DNA from: Ruminococcus flavefaciens FD-1
GTDB lineage: Bacteria; Bacillota; Clostridia; Oscillospirales; Ruminococcaceae
Direction: 5' to 3'
NCBI GenBank assembly: GCA_000174895.1
Contig: ACOK01000080.1
Location: 1 to 58,186, forward strand
DNA length: 58,186 nt
The notes beneath the pieces were generated by a model, which did no database searches, had not been told where the DNA came from, and worked only from the letters and a program-made list of their open reading frames with translations. The position numbers were made by a program, and so were the translations under genes. Of the stretch, positions 9,680 through 17,869 are shown one piece after another. The first letter of the stretch is position 1; the number at the start of each line of letters is the position of its first letter.

Positions 9680-9733
9680 ATGAGTTTTATTTCATTGCAT
9701 ATGGCAAACGTTAAATTATTTGAATTTATTTGA
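9680..9733 (+). CDS. Possible 17-residue leader ORF
   Basis: ATG 9680 to TGA 9731 encodes a 17-residue peptide (MSFISLHMANVKLFEFI). It has the strongest ribosome site in the leader, AAGGAGG at 9669-9675. The start codon lies in the right arm of a short hairpin (ATGCCG 9646-9651 with CGGCAT 9676-9681), so its translation could be gated. The first operon gene begins 33 nt after the stop. I recognise no peptide family; it could be spurious. Confidence 0.35.
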   Translation: MSFISLHMANVKLFEFI

Positions 9734-9766
9734 CCGAATTAAAAAAGTATAAGTGAGGAAAATGTA

Positions 9767-10771
9767 ATGAATTATATTATTTTTGGCGGATCAGGATTCA
9801 TTGGCACACATTTAATAAAGCTTTTAAAGGCAGAATGTATTAAAGAAGGCGATAAAATCTATGATCTTGATATCGTTATGCCTGGTGAAGAAGGTGTTGT
9901 TCCGGGAGTAGTTGAAAAAATTGATGGAGTAAACTACATTCGACTTGATGTCAGAAAGAAAATAGAGTTTGATTTTGTTCCGACTCCTGATGATATAATA
10001 TTTAATCTAGCTGCTGTTCATAGAACACCAGGGCACCCTGATCATGAATATTTTGAAACTAATATAAAAGGTGCCGAGAATGTAACTGAGTTTGCAGAAA
10101 GACATAATATCAACAAGATACTGTTTACAAGCTCCATCGCTCCTTATGGTGCGGCAGAACAGTTAAAAAAGGAAACGACACTTCCTACCCCTAATACACC
10201 TTATGGTATAAGCAAGTTAGTGGCTGAAAAGATACATTTAGTATGGCAGGTAAAAGATAAGAGCAGAGAACTTACGATAGTTAGACCGGGCATCGTCTAC
10301 GGAAAGGGCGAACACGGAAACATGACACGTCTTTACAAAGGCCAGAAAAAACGTTATTTCTTCTACGCTGGCAGAAAAGATACTGTCAAGGCGTGTATTT
10401 ATGTAAAGGAACTTGTTAGATTTATGAAGTACAGAATGATAGATAATTCATTCTGCGGCACAGATATTTTCAACTGTACTTTTGAACCTGCTTTCAATAT
10501 TCAGCAAATCTGCGAAACAATGCAGAAATCTATAGGAATGAAGAGACATATAATGTGTATTCCTTCATGGGTATTGATTCCCGCTGCTTATATTTTAGGT
10601 CCGATAGGCGGTAAGAAGGTAGGTATTCACCCTGCAAGAATAAAGAAGCTTATGGTCTCTACAAATATTAGTGGAGAAAAGCTTGCAAAATGCGGCTATA
10701 AGTTCCATTATACATTTGAAGAGACATTCAAGGATTGGTTTAAAGATTGTAATAAAGAAGGATTGTTCTGA
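9767..10771 (+). CDS. NAD-dependent sugar epimerase/dehydratase (extended SDR)
   Basis: A 334-residue extended short-chain dehydrogenase/reductase acting on a nucleotide sugar. The Rossmann motif is at the very start (IIFGGSGFIGTHL, GxxGxxG), an acidic residue follows at the second strand (DLDIV), and the catalytic YGISK tetrad element is at about 146-150 with a Ser-Ser upstream (LFTSSIAPYG). Length is typical of GalE/WbpP-like enzymes; the exact sugar cannot be read from sequence. It is the first enzyme of the operon and overlaps the next gene by one base (TGATG), so the two are translationally coupled. Confidence 0.85.
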   Translation: MNYIIFGGSGFIGTHLIKLLKAECIKEGDKIYDLDIVMPGEEGVVPGVVEKIDGVNYIRLDVRKKIEFDFVPTPDDIIFNLAAVHRTPGHPDHEYFETNIKGAENVTEFAERHNINKILFTSSIAPYGAAEQLKKETTLPTPNTPYGISKLVAEKIHLVWQVKDKSRELTIVRPGIVYGKGEHGNMTRLYKGQKKRYFFYAGRKDTVKACIYVKELVRFMKYRMIDNSFCGTDIFNCTFEPAFNIQQICETMQKSIGMKRHIMCIPSWVLIPAAYILGPIGGKKVGIHPARIKKLMVSTNISGEKLAKCGYKFHYTFEETFKDWFKDCNKEGLF

Positions 10772-11541
10772 TGAATAAAAAAGATATTTTGATTATTGTT
10801 GCTACTCATAAAAAATATTGGATGCCTGCTGATGATATGTATGTACCAATACATGTCGGTAAGGAAGGTAAGAGCGACTTAGGTTATATCGGAGATAATA
10901 CAGGAGATAACATCAGCAAGAAAAATGCTAATTATTGCGAGCTGACAGGTCTTTACTGGGCATGGAAGAATCTTGATGCTGATTATCTCGGACTTGCTCA
11001 CTACAGAAGACATTTTACTGATGCTTCCATGAAAGGTTCAAAACAGGAGAGAGTTCTTACAAAGGCTAAGCTGAAAAAACTCCTTACAAAAGCAGATGTT
11101 ATTCTTCCGAATCCGAGAAACTATTATATTGAAACAAACTACTCTCAGTATGTTCATGCTCATCATGCTGAAGACCTTGATTGTACACGTCAGATCATAA
11201 AGGAAAAATATCCTAAATATCTGAAGGCTTATGATGCAAGTATGAAAAAGACGACTGGTCACAGGTTTAATATGTTTATCATGAAAAAGGATAAATTTGA
11301 TGCATACTGTGAGTGGCTTTTTGATATTCTTTTTGAACTTGAAAATAGGCTTGATATTTCAGATTACAACCAGAATGATGCTCGTGTCTTCGGTTTTGTA
11401 AGCGAAAGACTTCTGGATGTTTGGATTGATACAAACAAGATTAAGTATATTAATCAGCCGTATATTTTTATGGAAAAACAGAATTGGATCACAAAGGGTA
11501 TGAATTTTATTAAGAGAAAGCTCTTTAAGGAGAAAAAGTAA
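10771..11541 (+). CDS. DUF4422 glycosyltransferase-like protein
   Basis: A 256-residue soluble protein matching the DUF4422 family, found in capsule and exopolysaccharide clusters and thought to transfer sugars. Typical features are the opening ILIIVATHKKYWMP, then GDNTGDNIS, NYCELTGLYWAWKN and GLAHYRRHF at about 40-92. The TGATG junction with the preceding epimerase suggests coupled translation. A 100-nt gap follows before the next gene. Donor and acceptor are unknown. Confidence 0.82.
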   Translation: MNKKDILIIVATHKKYWMPADDMYVPIHVGKEGKSDLGYIGDNTGDNISKKNANYCELTGLYWAWKNLDADYLGLAHYRRHFTDASMKGSKQERVLTKAKLKKLLTKADVILPNPRNYYIETNYSQYVHAHHAEDLDCTRQIIKEKYPKYLKAYDASMKKTTGHRFNMFIMKKDKFDAYCEWLFDILFELENRLDISDYNQNDARVFGFVSERLLDVWIDTNKIKYINQPYIFMEKQNWITKGMNFIKRKLFKEKK

Positions 11542-11649
11542 TTATCATTTTGCTGACTAGATTACTTATTAATTATTAAATTTTTTTGCAGATATAATAT
11601 CTTCAGAATTATTATAGGAACGTAAAACGCTTCCGGATAGGGATTGATT

Positions 11650-12546
11650 ATGAAACTTGAAACAACTTCAATTTTTAAAAATTTAAAAAGTAAGTCTGCG
11701 TCGCTGATAGAACTTGATGATGAAATGCTCAGCAGACTTAAGGAATGTATTCTTGAAATAGCACATGATGTTATTGAGGTCTGTGAGGAAAACAATGTAT
11801 CATATCATCTGACAGGTGGGTCGGCTCTGGGAGCAGTTCGTCATCATGGTTTTATTCCATGGGATGATGATATGGATCTGGATATGGAACGAAAGGATGT
11901 CAAAAGATTTCTTGCTGCATTTTCAAAGAAATATGGAGATAAATACTGGATCCATAATGATTCTTCATCAGAAAAATTCTGCATCCCCTTTATTCAGATA
12001 AGAAAAAAGGGAACAATAAACCGTGGAATACTTGATGCTTTCCGAGAGGAATGCGGAGTATACATTGATATTGCTATAATAGAAAATACATATAACAACC
12101 CGATAAGAAGAAAAATTCATGGCATCGGCAGCTTGTTCCTTGGTTTTGCTGTTTCTTGCAGAAGATTCTGCCGTGACAGAAAATATCTTCTCAATCTTTC
12201 TGACGATCCGGAGGTTATTAAAATATTCAAAACAAAGATATTCTTTGGCAGGCTTTTTAGTTTCCTTTCACTGAGGAAATGGACTCAGCTATATTCTAAG
12301 TGGAATTCTAAGTGCAAAGACACTTCTACTAAGTATGTAACCGTGCCGACAGGAAGAAATCATTTTTTCCGTGAGATGTATGAAAGAAAGGATTTCTGTG
12401 AATCTACAACTATGGAATTTGAAGGAAATTCATGGAAGATCCCGAAAGCATATGATAAATATCTTACTCATATGTACGGTGATTATATGAAGATTCCAAA
12501 GGGCAGCGACAGAGAAAAGCATGTTCTTTTAGAGTTCAAGCTCTGA
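11650..12546 (+). CDS. LicD-family phosphotransferase (fukutin-like)
   Basis: A 298-residue LicD-type protein of the nucleotidyltransferase fold. LicD transfers phosphocholine in pneumococcus; the family also includes fukutin, which transfers ribitol phosphate from CDP-ribitol. The diagnostic region is YHLTGGSALGAVRHHGF, then IPWDDDMDLDM (about 56-81) with the metal-binding acidic cluster. I start at ATG 11650 with AGGGA 7 nt upstream rather than the TTG two codons earlier. With a TarI/IspD cytidylyltransferase and a TagB-like polymerase in the same operon, a CDP-polyol donor is more likely than choline, though no choline genes can be excluded outside the window. Confidence 0.85.
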   Translation: MKLETTSIFKNLKSKSASLIELDDEMLSRLKECILEIAHDVIEVCEENNVSYHLTGGSALGAVRHHGFIPWDDDMDLDMERKDVKRFLAAFSKKYGDKYWIHNDSSSEKFCIPFIQIRKKGTINRGILDAFREECGVYIDIAIIENTYNNPIRRKIHGIGSLFLGFAVSCRRFCRDRKYLLNLSDDPEVIKIFKTKIFFGRLFSFLSLRKWTQLYSKWNSKCKDTSTKYVTVPTGRNHFFREMYERKDFCESTTMEFEGNSWKIPKAYDKYLTHMYGDYMKIPKGSDREKHVLLEFKL

Positions 12547-12585
12547 CTTTATCTCAATAAGTAAATTTAACAGTCTGGTGTTGAT

Positions 12586-13749
12586 ATGAATAAAATTAAA
12601 GACATTTTAAAATATAGTATGGGAGTTGCTATCCGTTCTTTCTGGTTGTTAATTGCGCTTTTTTGCCCTATCAAAAAGAACAGGATAATGTTTGACAGCT
12701 TTTTGGGAAAGCAGTATTCCTGTAACCCTCGTGCCATATATGAAAAATTATGCCTTGAAAATGATAACCTTGAGTTTGTCTGGGCCTTTAAGAATACTGA
12801 TAATAAAAACGAATTCCTGAAGAATAATAAAACTGTGATCTGCAAGTATCGTTCATTAAAGCATTATTATTATATGATCACATCCGCTTGCATAGTATAC
12901 AACTGGAAAATAACATATGATATGCCTGTCAGAAAGAAACAGATCCTTATACAGACATGGCACGGCGGTGGATGCTATAAGACAGCGGGTACCGGAATAA
13001 AGGCAAATACTGATTTCCATAGCCGCAGAATGGTCAATGAGATCAGCAGAGCTACATATTATATTTCAAGCAGCAATTATTTTTCGGAAAAGGTCATAAG
13101 AGAGCAGAATCAGTATAAAGGTAATATTCTGTCAATCGGTATGCCGAGAAATGATGTTTTATTCAAGAATAATCAGGGACTTAAATCGAAAATAAGAAAA
13201 GAACTGAATATTTCAGATGATAAGTATGTAATATTATATGCGCCTACTTACAGAGAAACTATGATGAGTGATGCCTTTGAGCATATTGACTGCGGCCGTA
13301 TAAAGAAGGTAATATCCGAAAAAACAGGAAAAGATGTTGTTTTCATGTACAGAGGACATCATAATAGTACTTCCGGCGGTTCAAGCAGTTTCGATAAGGA
13401 TGTAAGCGATTATTATGATATGCAGAATCTTCTCTTAATTTCAGATATGCTTATTTCTGATTATTCATCATCGATATGGGATTTCTCATTTACATACAGG
13501 CCGTGTTTCCTCTACACTCCCGATCTTGAAGCATATATCGAGACACGAGGCCTTGATGAGGATATTTATACATGGGGATTTCCTGTTGCGCTCAGCAATG
13601 ATGAGCTTGAAGCCGGTATAGTAAACTTCAATGTAAATGATTTCAGAGAAAAGATGAATGCTCATCATGAGAAACTTGGTTCATTTGAAAATGGCAGAGC
13701 TACCGAAAAGGTGTGCGGACTGATCCTGAAAAGACTGCATATTAAATAA
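12586..13749 (+). CDS. CDP-glycerol/ribitol glycerophosphotransferase family protein (TagB/TarF-like)
   Basis: A 387-residue membrane-associated polyol-phosphate transferase of the teichoic acid type. Family landmarks are RIMFDSFLGKQYSCNPRAIY near residue 35, LIQTWHGGGCYKTAG near 125, SIGMPRNDVLF near 185, YAPTYRET near 220, and LLISDMLISDYSSSIWDF near 290. The length fits the catalytic Glyphos_transf domain without an extra GT domain. It probably adds one or a few glycerol- or ribitol-phosphate units to the repeat unit. The next gene follows after 33 nt. Confidence 0.88.
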   Translation: MNKIKDILKYSMGVAIRSFWLLIALFCPIKKNRIMFDSFLGKQYSCNPRAIYEKLCLENDNLEFVWAFKNTDNKNEFLKNNKTVICKYRSLKHYYYMITSACIVYNWKITYDMPVRKKQILIQTWHGGGCYKTAGTGIKANTDFHSRRMVNEISRATYYISSSNYFSEKVIREQNQYKGNILSIGMPRNDVLFKNNQGLKSKIRKELNISDDKYVILYAPTYRETMMSDAFEHIDCGRIKKVISEKTGKDVVFMYRGHHNSTSGGSSSFDKDVSDYYDMQNLLLISDMLISDYSSSIWDFSFTYRPCFLYTPDLEAYIETRGLDEDIYTWGFPVALSNDELEAGIVNFNVNDFREKMNAHHEKLGSFENGRATEKVCGLILKRLHIK

Positions 13750-13782
13750 TTGATTATCAGAGATCAGAAAAGGGAGCAATGT

Positions 13783-14844
13783 ATGTCGAAAAGAAATTAT
13801 TATATTGATTGCTTAAAAGGCTTCGGCTTGCTTTTGGTTGTAATAGGACACGTTTTTGACGGATATATCAGATCAGGTATGTTTGCTGACAGTTACTCAA
13901 CTATGTGCGTGATTTACAATATCATATATGCATTCCATATGCCGCTGTTTTTTATTATAAGCGGATATGTATTCAGAATGGCGTATTTTAAAGATGAACA
14001 AGTTAAACCGTCTTTAAATATCCAGATAAAAAATACTATTGCTATTTATATTATATTCAGCGTATTATTCGGATTATTTAAAATTGTTTGCGGTAAATAT
14101 ACTAATTCTGATGTATCATTTAAGGATCTGCTCATGATATGGCTAAAGCCTATTGCGCCTTACTGGTACTTGTATGTTTTAGTTTTTTATTATGTCTTTT
14201 TTTCAAGAAAAACAGTAATGAAATGTCCGCAGAATATAATGCTTGCATTACTTGTAGCGATCTCATGTGTTTGCGGTTTTATTCCCAAAGAGTATTATAG
14301 CTATTTTTCCATTCAGCATCTGCTGTTTTCTATGGCTTTTTTCTTTATAGGAATAGTTATTTATGACAATAAAAATAAGATTATGACCAATCCCGGATTT
14401 ATTATAAGCGCCTTTGCGCTATCGGTCATTCTTATGATTGCTTTCAGAAGGGATGTTTTTGTTCAATCAGGCAAATATGAATATAATAAAATACCGGTTT
14501 TTAATTTCTTTATCGCATTCGGAATATCAATTATTATTTTTTATTTGTTTAAGACATTCTTTTCAGATGAATCAAAGATACGTGTGAAATTTTTCAGTTT
14601 CCTTGGAAGATATTCGCTTGAGGTGTATGTGATTCATTGTGTATTTACTTCTGGAAACAGAGTGGTGCTGTCAAAGCTGCATATAGATAACTTATGGATA
14701 AGTGTGGCTTTAAATACTGTAATAAGTGTTGCATTGCCTATTCTGTTTTCGATGATGTTAAAAAAGATAAATATGCATCAGCCGGTGTTCAAACCGGTAA
14801 CTTATGTGAAAAACAAGCTTTCTTTGCAGAAAGATTCAATATAA
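13783..14844 (+). CDS. Membrane acyltransferase (acyltransferase 3 family), no. 1
   Basis: A 353-residue protein with about ten membrane helices, typical of O-acyltransferases that decorate surface sugars. The hallmark N-terminus is present: YIDCLKGFGLLLVVIGH, then a second helix with FHMPLFFIISGYVF (about 60-75). ATG 13783 has GGGAG upstream; upstream in-frame starts lack a ribosome site. It is followed at 22 nt by the cytidylyltransferase gene. Substrate unknown; acetyl is the commonest group. Confidence 0.85.
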   Translation: MSKRNYYIDCLKGFGLLLVVIGHVFDGYIRSGMFADSYSTMCVIYNIIYAFHMPLFFIISGYVFRMAYFKDEQVKPSLNIQIKNTIAIYIIFSVLFGLFKIVCGKYTNSDVSFKDLLMIWLKPIAPYWYLYVLVFYYVFFSRKTVMKCPQNIMLALLVAISCVCGFIPKEYYSYFSIQHLLFSMAFFFIGIVIYDNKNKIMTNPGFIISAFALSVILMIAFRRDVFVQSGKYEYNKIPVFNFFIAFGISIIIFYLFKTFFSDESKIRVKFFSFLGRYSLEVYVIHCVFTSGNRVVLSKLHIDNLWISVALNTVISVALPILFSMMLKKINMHQPVFKPVTYVKNKLSLQKDSI

Positions 14845-14865
14845 TTAATATGGAGGTTATAATTT

Positions 14866-15585
14866 ATGAATATTGCAGTTATATTTGCCGGCGGAAGCGG
14901 CACAAGAATGAATGCTAAGGACAGACCTAAACAGTTCCTGATGGTACATGGTAAGCCAATTATCGTGCATACGATCGAGCTGTTTGAAAACCATCCCGAT
15001 ATAGACGGCATAGTTGTAGTCTGCATCGAGGGCTGGATCGACTATATGGAAGAAATGAAGTACAGATACAGACTTGATAAGATCGGCAAGATCGTTCCCG
15101 GCGGAGAAACAGGACAGTTATCGATCTATAACGGACTCAGGACTGCTGCTGAAATATACGGCAGAAAGGATAACATCGTTCTTATCCATGATGGCGTCAG
15201 ACCACTTATCGATGCTCAGACTATCACTGATAATATCGAGTCTGTCAAGAAGAATGGTTCAGCTGTAACCTGTGCTCCGGCAAAGGAAACTATCGTCCTT
15301 GTAGAAGATGATTCAGCTATCGGTGATGTTGTACCAAGAAATCACTCTGTAATTGCAAAGGCTCCTCAGAGCTTCATTCTTGATGAGATACTCACAATGC
15401 AGGAAAGAGCTATTGCTGAAGGTCAGACAAATATGATAGATTCCTGTACTCTTATGAGATATTACGGAAAGAAAATATACACTGTAAATGGCAGCTATGA
15501 AAATATAAAGATCACTACTCCCGAAGATTTCTATACTTTCAGAGCTATTTACGATGAGCGTGAAAACAGACAGTTAAATGGTTGA
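14866..15585 (+). CDS. tarI: IspD/TarI-family cytidylyltransferase, probably CDP-ribitol or CDP-glycerol forming
   Basis: A 239-residue soluble nucleotidyltransferase. The CTP-binding loop is AVIFAGGSGTRM at about 4-15, followed by PKQFL; VLIHDGVRPL at about 106-115 and the basic site AKAPQSF complete the family motifs. IspD (isoprenoid pathway) and TarI (ribitol-phosphate cytidylyltransferase) are hard to separate by eye. Position between an O-acyltransferase and a GT2, in an operon with LicD and a TagB-like enzyme, argues for a polyol-phosphate activator. No TarJ-type alcohol dehydrogenase is adjacent. GGAGG precedes the ATG. Confidence 0.8.
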   Translation: MNIAVIFAGGSGTRMNAKDRPKQFLMVHGKPIIVHTIELFENHPDIDGIVVVCIEGWIDYMEEMKYRYRLDKIGKIVPGGETGQLSIYNGLRTAAEIYGRKDNIVLIHDGVRPLIDAQTITDNIESVKKNGSAVTCAPAKETIVLVEDDSAIGDVVPRNHSVIAKAPQSFILDEILTMQERAIAEGQTNMIDSCTLMRYYGKKIYTVNGSYENIKITTPEDFYTFRAIYDERENRQLNG

Positions 15586-15597
15586 TAGGAGATTGTA

Positions 15598-16527
15598 ATG
15601 GGCGTAGGAGTAGTATTAGTAACTTTCAACAGACTGGATAAACTGAAAGTTGCACTGGATAAATATGATAAACAGACATTAGTTCCCGAATACATTCTGG
15701 TCGTTGATAATCATAGCAATGACGGAACAAAAGAGTATCTTGAGCAGTGGGTGGGGGAAGAGGCTGCATATAAAAAATATGTGCATACTCTCAGCTCCAA
15801 TACTGGCGGAGCAGGCGGTTTCTATAAGGGCATGGAAGAAGCTGTCAAGCTTGATGCCGAATGGATATGGCTCTCGGATGATGACGCATATCCAAGACCT
15901 GACTGCATAGCAAACTTAATGAAATTCTATGATAAGCAGAGTGCAGATGAGAAAAAGGGTATTGTTGCTCTTTGTTCAACCGTTTATAATATGGGCGAGA
16001 TCCATAAGCAGCACAGAAATCATCTCAGTCTGACAACATTTAAGTGTAAGATATATTCAACTGAGCTTCATGAATATAAGAAGGAAGCGTTTAAAGTTGA
16101 GATATTCTCATATGTTGGCGCTATGATAAAGAAATCTGCAATTGAGAAGGTCGGCTTTGACCGTAAAGAGTTCTTCATCTACTGTGATGATCAGGAACAT
16201 TCGATCAGATTATCGAAAGCCGGAACTATATACTGCGTAACAAACAGTATAATAGACCACGATACTCCTCCATTTAACAAGGATGAAATAAACTGGGGAA
16301 GATACTATAAAAAGAGAAATGATCTTCTTATGAGAAAGTACAATTTTCCGTTCAGGTATTATATACTCAGATATATCAAGGGTTATATCAAAGAGGCGTC
16401 TTTCTTATCAAAAAATCCAGATGTGCTTAAAAAAGAACTGAAGGCAGCCTATAAGGATGCATGGAACAATGTTACAGGCTTGCACAAGGTTTATCGTCCG
16501 GGATGGAAGCCAGAGAATGAAAAATAA
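15598..16527 (+). CDS. GT2 glycosyltransferase, GlfT2-like (galactofuranosyl)
   Basis: A 309-residue GT-A glycosyltransferase. It opens with VGVVLVTFNRLDKLKVAL, has NTGGAGGFYKGM near 65-75 and the metal-binding ELSDDD-type motif as WIWLSDDDAYPRPD near 90-103. These features, especially GGAGGF and SDDD, resemble galactofuranosyltransferases of the GlfT2 and rhamnosyl-Galf group. UDP-galactopyranose mutase in the same operon (22594) would supply the UDP-Galf donor. Donor assignment is inference. It starts 12 nt after the TarI-like gene. Confidence 0.85.
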   Translation: MGVGVVLVTFNRLDKLKVALDKYDKQTLVPEYILVVDNHSNDGTKEYLEQWVGEEAAYKKYVHTLSSNTGGAGGFYKGMEEAVKLDAEWIWLSDDDAYPRPDCIANLMKFYDKQSADEKKGIVALCSTVYNMGEIHKQHRNHLSLTTFKCKIYSTELHEYKKEAFKVEIFSYVGAMIKKSAIEKVGFDRKEFFIYCDDQEHSIRLSKAGTIYCVTNSIIDHDTPPFNKDEINWGRYYKKRNDLLMRKYNFPFRYYILRYIKGYIKEASFLSKNPDVLKKELKAAYKDAWNNVTGLHKVYRPGWKPENEK

Positions 16528-16539
16528 GGAAAATATCCT

Positions 16540-17865
16540 ATGATTTTATTGCTGACCTTTTTTACACTATGTTTTGAAACATATATAAGTTATAAAATCT
16601 TTGATAAAAGCTTTTGTTCACCGGCATTTATTTTTTGTGCCGGATTTACTCTTGCATCAGCAGATTTATTAACTATGGTAGATTACTGGAAAGTAGATTT
16701 GCATTGGAACACATATTACGTAATTACAGGCGGCTGCCTTGTTTTTATACTAATATCTTTTGCAGTAAAAAAAGCTTTACGCTCATTTAAGCTTGACACA
16801 AAGGGGATATCTTTGGATGTTTTTCCAACTACCCGCAATGAAGTAAACATAAGTAAATTCATGCTATTGTGTGTGTTAGCGTTTAATGCATTATCTATTA
16901 TGATACTTTCTTATAAGGTAATCAGCGTTATTCGTTCATTTGGAATGTACACGGGAATTCTTAGTTCATTTGGTAAGTATGCTGCGATAAGTAAATTCAG
17001 CAACAGAAATGTCAGTCTGGGCTTTCTGAATAATTTAATGCTGTTTTTAAGAGCCGAGGGTTATATATTTGGCAACTTGGTTGTTGTTGCTTACTTTAAA
17101 AATAAAAAGATAGACTTTCTTCTTCTTTTATGCTTTGTTTCCTGTGTCATTTCTACATTTATCACTGGTTCGAGAGGCGGCTCTATTTATATGATACTGT
17201 CGCTTGTACCATCAGTTTATCTTTGCAGAGAAAAGAAGATATTAAAAAAGCCTATCAAAGCAAAGTACATTATATTATTAGGACTGTTAGGATTTGGCTC
17301 GTTGTTTTTATTACAGCTTATGGGATCTGTTATGGGAAGAACCATGAAGGAAGAGGTTTCTCCGTGGGCGTATATTTCTATATATCTCGGCGCTCCTATT
17401 CAGAACCTTGATTACTTTTTACAGCAACCGCATGAGGCGTCAGAAGTTTTTGGCGGAACAACTTTTTATTATCAGATTCAGCACTACGCAATTGGGCATA
17501 ATCGCCTGGATCTGATATATGATTTCGATTTACCATTCGTGAAGTTTAATAATCATAATGCAGGAAATGTTTACACTATATTCTATGCTTTCTTTTATGA
17601 CTTTGGATATAAAGGTGTAGTTATCCTTACCGGCTTGATGGCATTGATGATTCAGACTATATATGAATACACCTTAAAAAGCATAAGAAAACCGTTTTCA
17701 ATAAGCAGGTTATTTTATATGTATATGTTCCCGACTATCCCTCTATCTTTCTTTAGTAATAAGTTTTATGAAGGATTAACGATAGCGTTTGTAAAAATGA
17801 TTATATTTTGGATTATTCTTTATCTCGCATTGATTCAGGATAAATATAAACTCAAAAAAAGGTGA
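16540..17865 (+). CDS. wzy: Wzy-like oligosaccharide repeat-unit polymerase
   Basis: A 441-residue, very hydrophobic protein with about 10-12 membrane helices and a large extracytoplasmic loop between about 260 and 345. Sequence is weakly conserved, as usual for polymerases. STFITGSRGGSIYMILS at about 200-216 matches the O-antigen polymerase family pattern. It would join lipid-linked repeat units outside the membrane. Its place immediately before a flippase, with only 4 nt between, supports the call. Codon use is A+T rich. Confidence 0.78.
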   Translation: MILLLTFFTLCFETYISYKIFDKSFCSPAFIFCAGFTLASADLLTMVDYWKVDLHWNTYYVITGGCLVFILISFAVKKALRSFKLDTKGISLDVFPTTRNEVNISKFMLLCVLAFNALSIMILSYKVISVIRSFGMYTGILSSFGKYAAISKFSNRNVSLGFLNNLMLFLRAEGYIFGNLVVVAYFKNKKIDFLLLLCFVSCVISTFITGSRGGSIYMILSLVPSVYLCREKKILKKPIKAKYIILLGLLGFGSLFLLQLMGSVMGRTMKEEVSPWAYISIYLGAPIQNLDYFLQQPHEASEVFGGTTFYYQIQHYAIGHNRLDLIYDFDLPFVKFNNHNAGNVYTIFYAFFYDFGYKGVVILTGLMALMIQTIYEYTLKSIRKPFSISRLFYMYMFPTIPLSFFSNKFYEGLTIAFVKMIIFWIILYLALIQDKYKLKKR

Positions 17866-17869
17866 GAAA

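Larger units (their letters stand above)
9279..9766. other. Intergenic region between pilus and polysaccharide operons
   Basis: It holds the sortase terminator (9287-9318), a degenerate copy of the 5' end of a CwlD-like amidase gene (9336-9435), a consensus promoter (9542-9570), and a roughly 190-nt leader that includes a possible 17-codon ORF. No full gene is present. Confidence 0.7.

Noticed and set aside
14866..15585. Housekeeping IspD of the isoprenoid pathway
   Set aside because: Context of LicD, TagB-like and glycan genes favours a TarI role, though IspD cannot be excluded.
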